Positions 35,801 to 44,659 of a stretch of DNA of 64,000 nucleotides are shown piece by piece (position 1 is the first letter of the stretch; the number at the start of each line of letters is the position of its first letter). Below the pieces are notes generated by a model. It did not search any database, had not been told where the DNA came from, and was given only the letters and a program-made list of their open reading frames with translations. A program made the position numbers and the translations under genes. Source of the DNA: Steinernema hermaphroditum (lineage: Eukaryota > Nematoda > Chromadorea > Rhabditida > Steinernematidae); the NCBI GenBank assembly GCA_030435675.1, contig CM059624.1:7154769-7218768 (forward strand). The letters are read 5' to 3'.

Positions 35801-36991
35801 CCTGAGAAGTGACATCTCAGATGAATTTTGGAAGCTACCGTAAGAGCCGTTCTCTCGAAAGGACATTCGACCGTATCCTAATGTTCAGAGTAAATTACGC
35901 CGGCGCCTATGGATTTTTATATGCTCTGAACCTGTGTTGCCGTGGTAAAGCTGAAAGCGCGAAAGAGGTGCTGGAGAAGGTGAAGCTGAAGCACGACAAA
36001 TCTGTGGTCACTGGTGCTTTGAATAGGGTAAGCGATGCTCACAGTCGACCGGTCCTGAGAGTTGGACCGTTAGCAATGTGTTTTCCGACGAACCTCAGCG
36101 GTCTAGACTGAATGACTGTCTGTCTTTCTAAAATTTCTTCAAACGTCTTACCCGTTTTGATCATGTGCTGTTGCAGATTTGTGACGCCGCTGTTGAAGTG
36201 GAAGAGGATCATTTGAAACAGTTTGTGAACCTACTGACAGAGACGTTCGCCATCCCGATTACACAACGTAAACGCCTTCTTCAATTGGCTAAAAACAATT
36301 CCCTGAAACAGCTGATCGATGAGTAAGCACTATGAAATCAACAGAATTGTACAATCGTTTTTTACAGGAAAAAGCTTAAAGAGGCCTTCGACTTGGTCCG
36401 TAGCGAGTCCGAAGCACACAAACAGATGTTCGGCCAATACCCCATGATCCATGCGTGTATCGAGGCCGAGAACCAAGTGCTGATGAAAGATGTGTTCAAC
36501 TTAATTGTGAAGCTTCACGACCGTAACACAGCAGCCATCGACTTTGTTCTCACTTTCCTGGAGGCCGGTTTGGATAGCAGCGCTAAGAGGATGTTCGAGA
36601 AGCACGTCACATACCTGACCGGCCTGAAACTCAACTACATCGTTATCCGAGAAGCAAGGCTTGGACGCCCCGATGTTCTTCATAAGCTGTTTGAGTTGGT
36701 GGACATCGACGACACGAAAGCTACAAGTGTCGACCTGCAAGCTCATTTGGTGCCTAAACTCATAAGCATGTACGGTAGGTAGTCAATCGTTCAACGCTCA
36801 TATCGATATTGTATTGTTTAGATGCGCAGAAAAATCTTGAAGATCTCAGGAAGTTGCAAGCAGAGGTGAAGCGGGTGTCTTTCCCCCTTGATCCGAAGCT
36901 GAAGTCGACGCTAGAGAGTGTGATACAGAACCTCGAGAAAAAAGAGCAGAAGATGAGCCTGAGCCAGTCGGCGACCTCTATAGATTCCTAG
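32802..36991 (+). CDS. mma-1: LRPPRC orthologue candidate (MMA-1-like), full length
   Basis: This is a mitochondrial leucine-rich PPR protein for mRNA stability and translation. Thirteen exons (32802-33037, 33086-33472, 33517-33634, 33681-34159, 34204-34363, 34503-34632, 34935-35067, 35113-35485, 35532-35839, 35889-36027, 36177-36322, 36368-36774, 36822-36991) sum to 1061 codons. The N terminus is Arg/Ser-rich, as in targeting peptides. Residues about 175-280 match the LRPPRC PPR core (LSHNAILNSRLENG, GDINGVKSVIGLMKDSGMPVTE). The C terminus is a coiled coil (LEDLRKLQAEVKRVSF). Its 3' two-thirds is partly duplicated at 58050-60134. One intron (34633-34934) is 302 nt. Confidence 0.85.
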
Positions 36992-37152
36992 ACCGTCCTT
37001 GCATACGATTTGTTATTGTTATGTCATATTAATAGGTTTAAGCTGTTTATGTCGGTGTTGTTTGCTTTGTTTGCCAACGGGAAGAAGTAGGCTTCACTGA
37101 CAATTGCAATTATCTTGGGTGTGTGTTAGGACATTCATATTTCGTGCATTTG

Positions 37153-38351
37153 ATGCAGATGCTGGGAAGAGCGATTACTTCGATTCGGCGCTTTTCCACA
37201 GTGGAGTCGCTCTGCCGCGAAGTGATCCGGAAGGCGGAGATTGAGAGTGTAGCCGGAGGTGTTCTCGACTTTGAGAAGCTACGGCGCACCTCCTCGAAGC
37301 CGATTCCGGACTGGGCAGCGGTGAAGCTCGCCTCCGTAGCGGCGAGTCGACATGAACACGGGTTGGCCAAAGAAGTTCTTGACAAACACTATTTGGACTC
37401 CGGAGCCGAGCAACGACTAGGTGACAACTTCGTTCTCCTGTCAGTCCTTGTATTCTCTGTTTCAGCCCGGAACTCAACCGTGAATCTGGAGCAGGTGAAA
37501 GCTGCACTTCAAAGGATTCTATCATCCGATGACCTCCAGAGCTTCCAACGAGCGAAGAACTTCTACCGTCGGCTGATCGATTACCGTTTCTGTCCCAATC
37601 GAGACGCCCTCATTCGGATTTTCGTTGGCGATATGATGGCGAAGTCGTTTCCTATCGGTTTCTAATTTAACCGTGGTATTTCAGAGAAAAACGTATTGAG
37701 GATATCGTCGTCGAATTCTCCGAAATCAAGAGGTTCGGAACGAAAGGCGCCAAATCGACGACAGAATCTCTTTTCGCGATAGTGGAAGCAGCATTCCTGG
37801 TCGGCAGAAGGAAGTATGCTCAGGAGATCCTCGAGAAGCACGGCTCCGCGTTGCAGAAGTCCTGCCTTCTCGGATGCGTGAAGCTGCAACAGGGCAGAGG
37901 CATTGAGTTCTTCGACGAACTGAAGTCAGCCAACCGCGTTCTGCTGAAGTCGGAGGTCGAATTCATCTGCAAGTTGGCGAAGTCCACAGGAAAGGTGGGA
38001 GACATTTTACGTAACATTTTTTTAACCTTGCATCCCGTTCTAGGCAAATGTGGTCATGGGTCTATTCGAGCTGCAAGTGCATCCCTTCGGGAAAGACGCG
38101 CTTCTGCATATTTACGAAACAGCGGTTGAAATAGCCGGTAGCGTTCACGTTCTTTCGCATCTTCATCATATGTGTGCTCAGGTAAAAAGGGAGATGTAAG
38201 CCTCCTCGAACGGATCTGGGCTATCATCAGAGAGCGCGAGAAGAAGCTGGTGGATGTCCGGCCCGCGCTGTTCAGAATGAAGCATTTCTTCAAGTGTTTG
38301 AATGTAGTGTTGCCCGAAGATTTAGCAAAAGAAATTAAACGCTTAGAATAA
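37153..38351 (+). CDS. small LRPPRC-cluster protein, mitochondrial (paralogue 3)
   Basis: Four exons (37153-37643, 37685-37994, 38044-38137, 38182-38351) join to 354 codons. The start MQMLGRAITSIRRFSTVE looks like a mitochondrial targeting peptide. The rest is helical-repeat-like (WAAVKLASVAASRHEHGLAKEVL; YAQEILEKHG), similar in style to its neighbours but without a clear PPR match. It begins 162 bp after the stop of the LRPPRC gene, close enough for a shared operon. A 26-nt GT...AG stretch in exon 1 is read through here. Confidence 0.6.
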
Positions 38352-38366
38352 CAAAGCGAACCAAAT

Positions 38367-38541
38367 TTACTCCTCCGGTTTCTTCGGCAAAGGAATCAGC
38401 GACTTGTACGTGTAGATGGAACAGGCGAGGTTCTCCCGCATGTGAAGCATTCCGGCCGCATTATCCATCTCACCGCAGTAGGAAGGCGCAGAGAAGATGG
38501 TGACGGTTTTGCGTGTCCTCCTTACCCTAATAGCTTTCATT
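38367..38541 (-). pseudogene. protein phosphatase PP1 catalytic C-terminal fragment
   Basis: The frame contains VTIFSAPSYCGEMDNAAGML. This is the C-terminal core of PP1 ([20 protein letters not shown]-like), followed by NLACSIYTYKSLIPLPKKPEE and a stop. Only this last ~45-residue exon is present. The catalytic metal-binding parts are absent and the upstream side runs into a short inverted repeat. A second, shorter copy lies at 60236-60350. It is a remnant, not a working phosphatase. Confidence 0.75.
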
Positions 38542-38705
38542 ACGACAAGACCAGTAGAAAATAACCACATATCAAGTGGATTATCGTATCTTCGGTTTCG
38601 ACGCAAGCTCCGACTCTTCCGATAAAGAGTAGTGATATGCAATGCTTGTTAACTTGATATGTTGTTTGATTTGAAAGCTATTAGGGTAGGGAGGACACGC
38701 AAAAC
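38506..38705. repeat. short inverted repeat touching the PP1 fragment
   Basis: A 33-bp arm at 38506-38538 (GTTTTGCGTGTCCTCC...) recurs as a near-perfect complement at 38673-38705. Further inward, ACATATCAAGT (about 38567) pairs with ACTTGATATGT (about 38651). One arm overlaps the 5' edge of the PP1 fragment. Confidence 0.7.
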
Positions 38706-39684
38706 AATTAGGGCGCGATTAAAACGTGAAAACAACAATTGGACGAAAAGCTGGAAAATATTGGTAGCCGGTTCGAAAAAATGCTACTCCTCCGCGAGGA
38801 AAACTCTACTTTCTGTGAATCGGCGCTCATTCGACGCGCAATTAACTAAGGAAGAGGACTAGGCTTGCACTTTTCCAAGCACCCGCAACCATGGAGAAAA
38901 ACAGCGAAGACCACGGTCGGTTCACCAAATTCACTATTTTGCCTTATGAACGACGCGACCACACGCCGCGAACGTGTAAAAATGGCGTGTCAGGACCAAA
39001 CGCCGAAAAGGGCACAAGTTTTTTGAATCCGATTATATATAGTCTGCGCCGTTTCGGTAGCGTTGCGCCAGACCCAAAGATTGTATTTTTCTCCAAACAG
39101 ACTGAGAGAAATGGAAGAAGCATCCATGAATGTGGTATGACCTGTCTCTGGTATTGTATCCCTCACGAAACTCTTCCAAAGCTCCCACCACGAAAAATTG
39201 GCGCACCATTTCCTGCCATCGGCAGGCTTACGATGGAAATTGGTAATTATCACAGTTTTCTCGCGAGCTGCGCGATTTCGCTAGAATTTCTGGGCGTAAC
39301 TTTGTTCAGCGTAACTTTCTGCATCGAATGAACCCGGGTTTGTATCGATCTGAGCGAAATCCACAGAGAAATAAGCTTTACATTAATTTGCCTTATCAAC
39401 ATCCCATCCTGGGTTTTGGCCCATTTCTGGAATAGGACAGGGAACTTTTAAGCGATTTACACAGAACAGCGAACCAACAAGCATCAAACTATCAACAATA
39501 ACATCAAGCAAGTACAGTTAAGACGACTCAGAGCTCGACTCTGAGTATTCTCCACTTTTGGAATCCGATGGCCGATGGTGCAAGCCAGCGAAAGAGGAAC
39601 ACCGTAGCTGCATGTGTTTCTCCATGGTATGAGTATCTGCCCTGGTATGAGCTGCCCCGTAGGTAGGTGATTTTCTCCTCTCTC
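38706..39684. other. no gene; degenerate repeat sequence
   Basis: A plus-strand open frame at 38891-39331 has no homology I recognise. Around 39182-39290 the sequence resembles the arm of foldback element 2 (CTCCCACCACGAAAA..., GCGATTTCG). I take it as degraded repeat. Confidence 0.45.
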
Positions 39685-39939
39685 ATTGTAAGGCACCTGG
39701 TGCGATATCCCTGATTCCACAAGATATACGGTATTTGTGTCAGTGTTTGTCGTTTTTTGACCAGTTTTCTTGTTACAAGAACATGTTGTTAATGTTAAAA
39801 ACAGGTTGTTAATCTACAATGTTAATTTCGGCTCTAAATGCCGAAAATCTTAGAAAACCCGTAAGAAAAACGACAAAAACTGACAAGAATACCGTATATT
39901 TTGAGGCGTCAGGGACATCGCACCAGGAGACCTTACAAT
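39685..39939. mobile_element. MITE family M1, copy 1
   Basis: This 255-bp element has inverted ends (ATTGTAAGG(C/T)...CCTGGTGCGAT and its complement ending CCTTACAAT). The interior word GGCTCTAAATGCCGAAA is shared with copy 2 at 63234-63450. It has no coding capacity. Confidence 0.9.
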
Positions 39940-40495
39940 TATGAGATCAAAATCAACTGTGAACTACAACTTAAAGGGACACGGTCATGAATATTTCAGC
40001 GGAGCCAGTCGTTCCAACTGGCGGTGGGTCCCGGCGCGGTTGGCCGGGGAAAGGGTACGGTGGGAGGCGCAGTGGGTGCTGCAAAAGCCGATGAGAGTCA
40101 TCTTGCTTTAGTTCAGCTTAGTAGTCGCTGTTTTTGAGACGCTAGTGTGTATTGTCGGTATACGTACTTGATAGTAGATATTTACGTTAGTCTTTTGGTA
40201 GTACTCGGAAATTTGTGTGTAGCGCAGTAGTGCCAGTCGAAGGTATCCTGGCAAATTCGTGTAGACCGCGAGGTTTCCGGTCTAAGTATCGACCAGTCGA
40301 AGTATCCTGGTTAAACTTCTCTCAAGGAGACACATAGATCTGTCCATCTGGGACACGATAGTGCGTTTTCGCGGTGAAGCAGCGCGTCAGTGCTTTCGCA
40401 GTCAGTTAGTAACGAGTCAGTTGCAGGGTAAACGCGGCACCGGCGTCCACCGGTTGTGAAATAGATCTCCATCAGGGAGCAGCAACGAGAACGAC

Positions 40496-43198
40496 GTGAG
40501 TATCTCTCGAATGCACAGAGTGTTATCGGTCGATTGTAGCATGAGCCAACCGCTTGAAGAGCAAACGGATGGAGATCCGATCAGCCGCCTGATCCTGGCA
40601 GTGCAACAAGTCGCGGAGAAAGTCGACTCTATTGAAGCGCGACAGAACCAGTCGGCAGTGACTGAGAAGCCGCTGAAAAGCGCGCGTTTGGATGTCCAAG
40701 TCCAACTGAACGCTTCCTGGATCAACCGACTGAACCAGTTGAACGCAGAGATTGGCGGAAACGAAGCACTGAGCGCAGTTCTGGAGGATATGAAGGCGCG
40801 GAACCTCTTGTTGCGAAAGGCCGACGCGCAGCCAGCGTTTTTCAAGTTTTTTGAGGACCGTCAAGCAGCTCACCCCGATCTGTCGTTAGCGCAGTGCGTT
40901 ACGGAGGCGCTGGATAAGTTCAACGAGATCGAAGTCATAAAGCCAGCCACGCTCAACGGCGCAACAGGAAGGAAACGGCCCTTTCCGGTATCTGATGCAG
41001 GATGCACCAGTCGTAGCTCATATATAATGCCTTATAGAGGGGCGGTGGAAACGGATCCCGCGTTCCCGCTGCGTTCGGCTACAGGGATCCCTCGGTCGCA
41101 TGTTTGGCGGCCCAAGTCCAACATCTGCAACAGCAAATGTTCGCTGGCTACAACAGTCTCCAACCTGCTGCAAGACCCCCCAGGACCAACACAACGATGT
41201 GCTTCAACTGCCGCGGATTCGGCCATATGTCGAAACAGTGTCCGCAGGGACAGAGCTCTTCCCGCCAATGAAACCCAGGGTCTGGTGGATACGTCGTCAA
41301 TAACTGTTGTCGGTAAGTTGAAGAGTTGCTTAAAGTTTTGGGAAGGATTAAATAGTCCGCGCTGGATTTTGGACGTGATCGAGAAGGGTTATGCGCTTCC
41401 CTTTAAGATAGGAGCAGTAGTGCCCTCTTTTTATAAGGCGAACGCAAGCATGAATGCGCGCGATAGGGAGTTCACAAGTCGCGAAATTAGTTCTTTACTG
41501 CAAGCCGGAGCAGTTAGCATCTCATTAACAACTCCAAGAGTAGTGAGCCCAATGGCGGTGGTCCATAATGGTACGAAACCTCGGCTAATTGTAGACCTGT
41601 CCTGGTTAAACAAGTTCCTGGAGCACAAGTCTGTTACTTTTGAGCGAATTGAAAACGTTGTACCCCTGCTCCCTAAGAACGGTTATTTAGCTGCGTTCGA
41701 CATGACGTCGGGCTACCACCACGTCGACATCAGGGCCAGCGATCGGGGTTTCCTAGGCATACAATGGGAGGGTAAATTCTTCACCTTCAACGTGCTTCCT
41801 TTCGGGCTCTCTTCGACCCCTATGCTTTTCACCAAAATTTTTCGCCCTCTGCTACGTAAGTGGCGAGAGGCCGGCATTTCCTGTGCACTCTACTTAGATG
41901 ATGGCTTGATCTTCGCTCCGTCGAAAGCACAGTGTGCAACAGCAGTGTCGATAGTTCGTAAGGACCTGCGTTTAGCTGGCATTGTCACTTCGGAATCCAA
42001 ATGCCAGTGGGATCCGGTGCAGTGCTTGGTATGGCTAGGATATGAAGTGAACCTAGAAAAATTTTCAATCAAAATTTCCGAGAAAAGAGTCCACAAGCTA
42101 CTTTGTAAATTAGCAAATATTTTGCAGTCAAAATCCCCAACAAAGCGGGACAGAATGCAGCTGGCGGGGACGCTAGCTTCTATTGGCTTTGTGTTCGGCC
42201 CTGTTTGCTGTTTGAAATCGCGCAGCCTCCACGCCGCTATCATGGAGATGGACCAGCTCCCCGCGCAAACGAAACGCCCACTTTCGCAGGAAGAAAGGCG
42301 AGATTTTCTATGGTGGTGGAATAACGTCCGGAAAAGGAATGATAAATCACTTAGCCAAGTAGTTGAAGCGCGTAGGTTAGCGACAGATGCATCCGGTACA
42401 GGAGCCGGGGCAGTCCTATGGTGTACGGACGGGGCAACCATTCGAACCGCCATAAACTTCGAGGCCAATGAACGCGCGGAGTCCAGCACGTTCAGGGAGA
42501 TAGCGGCCGTGCGCTTCGCCGTGAAAGCATTTGCTAACGAAATTCGCGCTGCTCGGGTCGTAGTACAAATAGATAATCAAGGGGCGGTGAGCATTATCAA
42601 GAAAGGGAGCCCACTGGCCAAGCTCCAAGCAATGGCAGAAGATATATTCGAGCATATGGAAAGTTTAGGAGCGGTCCTCGAACCAATATGGGTTCCACGC
42701 GATCAAAACGTCCTAGCGGACGAGGCTAGTCGACTGTTAGACAAAGACGATTGGGGGATACGAGAAGAAATTTTCGCGTTTTGCACGGAGCGATGGGGCC
42801 TGCCCTCACTAGACGCCTTCGCAAACTCGAAAAATGCAAAATGTCCGCGTTTTTTGGCTCGGTACGCGGACATTGGGGCGGAAGGCGTCGACGCTTTCGC
42901 ATCGTCATGGACTGGCGAGTTTGTCTGGGCGGTTCCGCCGCCACGCATCATCGCGGACGTCGTTTCGCACATGGCGCATCACCGCGCGCAAGGTATACTA
43001 GGGATTCCCTACTGGCCGTCCAACCTATTCTTCCCGTCGGTCTGGGACGGACAGTCCTGGAGGTGGTTCGTACAGGACGTGATTTGGCTCGACGCTGGGT
43101 CTGAGCTCTTCGTACCCTCTACATTCGAGAACTCGGTATTCAACGAAGACCAAGCGCCTTTCCCATTCTGCTTCTTGCTCGTCAACTTCGCACTTTAG
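40496..43198 (+). CDS. DIRS-like Gag-RT-RNase H polyprotein (900 aa)
   Basis: The first ~165 residues are Gag-like. The RT spans about residues 330-560 with PRLIVDLSWLN, AAFDMTSGYHH (catalytic Asp), LPFGLSSTP and the YLDD box. RNase H follows, with ATDASGTGAGAVLW, E in STFREIAAV, and QIDNQGAVSII. The last ~150 residues are the DIRS-typical extension (WGLPSLDAFA, PPRIIADV, PYWPSNLFFPSVW). The frame is open throughout. A CCHC zinc knuckle (CFNCRGFGHMSKQC at about 41200-41241) lies in another frame inside it and becomes in-frame if a 50-nt intron is removed. Confidence 0.8.
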   Translation: MSISRMHRVLSVDCSMSQPLEEQTDGDPISRLILAVQQVAEKVDSIEARQNQSAVTEKPLKSARLDVQVQLNASWINRLNQLNAEIGGNEALSAVLEDMKARNLLLRKADAQPAFFKFFEDRQAAHPDLSLAQCVTEALDKFNEIEVIKPATLNGATGRKRPFPVSDAGCTSRSSYIMPYRGAVETDPAFPLRSATGIPRSHVWRPKSNICNSKCSLATTVSNLLQDPPGPTQRCASTAADSAICRNSVRRDRALPANETQGLVDTSSITVVGKLKSCLKFWEGLNSPRWILDVIEKGYALPFKIGAVVPSFYKANASMNARDREFTSREISSLLQAGAVSISLTTPRVVSPMAVVHNGTKPRLIVDLSWLNKFLEHKSVTFERIENVVPLLPKNGYLAAFDMTSGYHHVDIRASDRGFLGIQWEGKFFTFNVLPFGLSSTPMLFTKIFRPLLRKWREAGISCALYLDDGLIFAPSKAQCATAVSIVRKDLRLAGIVTSESKCQWDPVQCLVWLGYEVNLEKFSIKISEKRVHKLLCKLANILQSKSPTKRDRMQLAGTLASIGFVFGPVCCLKSRSLHAAIMEMDQLPAQTKRPLSQEERRDFLWWWNNVRKRNDKSLSQVVEARRLATDASGTGAGAVLWCTDGATIRTAINFEANERAESSTFREIAAVRFAVKAFANEIRAARVVVQIDNQGAVSIIKKGSPLAKLQAMAEDIFEHMESLGAVLEPIWVPRDQNVLADEASRLLDKDDWGIREEIFAFCTERWGLPSLDAFANSKNAKCPRFLARYADIGAEGVDAFASSWTGEFVWAVPPPRIIADVVSHMAHHRAQGILGIPYWPSNLFFPSVWDGQSWRWFVQDVIWLDAGSELFVPSTFENSVFNEDQAPFPFCFLLVNFAL
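40988..41037 (+). other. putative 50-nt intron controlling Gag versus Gag-Pol
   Basis: The stretch starts GTATCTGATG, ends CCTTATAG and is 50 nt, the usual intron size in this window. Without removal the long frame runs on into RT. With removal the Gag frame passes through the CCHC knuckle and stops at TGA 41269-41271. Both outcomes are read directly from the sequence; that splicing occurs is inference. Confidence 0.5.
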
Positions 43199-44659
43199 TC
43201 TGCCTTGCCTTCTGAACTCAATAAAGCGACACCTCGGTTGGTCGTTTGGGAGTATGTTGGGAATAGAAGGAGAAGGCAGCTTCGCCAGTTGAGGGCGGCG
43301 AAGCTGAAATGCGCTTTTTCGCGCAGTGGCGCGAAGCAAAACGAAGCGAAAATGGCGGAAAAAAGTTTTTTAAAAAATCTGAAAAAATTCATACCCGTGT
43401 TTTTGAGGTTGCTGAAAACGATGGCGAGTGGCGATTCTGAGTTCGCCAGGTAGTTTCCTAGAAACAGACCACAGCGCGCGATCTGTGGTTTGTCGATGGT
43501 CCCGTCGCGGGACGCGTGTCCCGACGCGATTTGCGCGACGAATGCGATTCGCGTACTGTAGTTTCATCATTTTCTACCGATTTTGCTAAGTTTTGAGGGA
43601 CAAAGCATTTGCTTCGACTTATTTCACTTTCTCGGCTTATCTCTAATGCAGAAAAAGATCTTCGCCACGATTTTGGCGATTTCGAGCGTTAGTTGCTGGA
43701 TATGCAGTGGCATATACATCTGTGTGTGAAAACAATCAGTCGTATTTAAGTGTAGTTTACGACAACTAGGCGAATTTCACTGTCCGATGCAGAATTTACT
43801 GCTGATTCTATCACGTATCGATAGGGACACTTCCTAAATACAGGTAGAATATCAGTTCTATGAAACGTGAAATGGCAGAAACACCTATATTGGCGCTTAT
43901 CATTGATGTTTAGAGGATTTAAGTGTGAATTGGACAATCCACTGGCGGTTTGGCATTTCAAAATTCTCAAACTTGTAATAACATCGGACGAAAAGGAATA
44001 TAGAGCGCTTCCATGTGATACTAACCCTCGAAATCGCCAAAATCGTGGCGAAGATCTTTTTCTGCATTAGAGATAAGCCGAGGAAGTGAAATAAGTCGAA
44101 GCAAATGCTTTTGAAGATGCTTTGTCCCTCAAAACTTAGCAAAATCGATAGAAAATGATGAAACTACAGTACGTGAATCGCATTCGTCGCGCAAATCGCG
44201 TCGGGACACGCGTCCCGCGACGGGACCATCGACAAACCACAGATCGCGCGCTGTGGTCTGTTTCTAAGAAACTACCTGGCGAACTTAGAATCGCCACTCG
44301 CCATCGTTTTCAGCAACCTCAAAAACACGGGTATGAATTTTTTCAGATTTTTTAAAAAACTTTTTTCCGCCATGACCGTGTCCCTTTAAACCCCCATTCA
44401 CCGATGAAACCTGTAAGGTTTTGCTACACTGTAGCACCTCTCTCTCCCTGCCAAATTTCAACCGAATCGGCGTGGGACAGTTTGGGACCTCTCCTTGTTA
44501 GCTAGACTGTCTGCTACAGGGTCTTGACCCAACTTCCCCGTTAGGAATGCTCACTGAAGGGGCCGTTTAGATTGAAGTTTTGAAAGGGCGCTGGAACGTC
44601 GCCGTTTGAGGACACCTTAGAGTGGAATTGATTTATCGTTAGACGAAGTTACAGCGAAG

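Larger units (their letters stand above)
39989..43351 (+). mobile_element. DIRS-like retrotransposon (no tyrosine recombinase seen)
   Basis: This 3.36-kb insertion lies in the arm of foldback 3. It has a ~500-bp leader and one long open frame (40496-43198), followed by only ~150 bp. The RT/RNase H arrangement and the post-RNase H block (PSLDAFANSKN...VDAFASSW) are typical of DIRS elements. Those normally also encode a tyrosine recombinase, which is not here. No long terminal repeats are visible. Short direct repeats of CAGTCGAAG(G)TATCCTGG occur in the leader (about 40235 and 40292). Confidence 0.7.
39971..44390. mobile_element. foldback element 3, split by a DIRS-like insertion
   Basis: The right arm is complete (about 44021-44390) and ends ATGACCGTGTCCCTTTAAA. 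The left arm is in two pieces. Its outermost 18 bp (TTAAAGGGACACGGTCAT) are at 39971-39988 and the rest (GGCGGAAAAAAG... onward) starts at 43354 and runs to about 43693. The joined order matches the right arm exactly at that point, so the intervening ~3.36 kb was inserted later. The loop is about 43694-44020. The arms share long near-identical frames in opposite directions (MMKLQY...). Confidence 0.85.
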
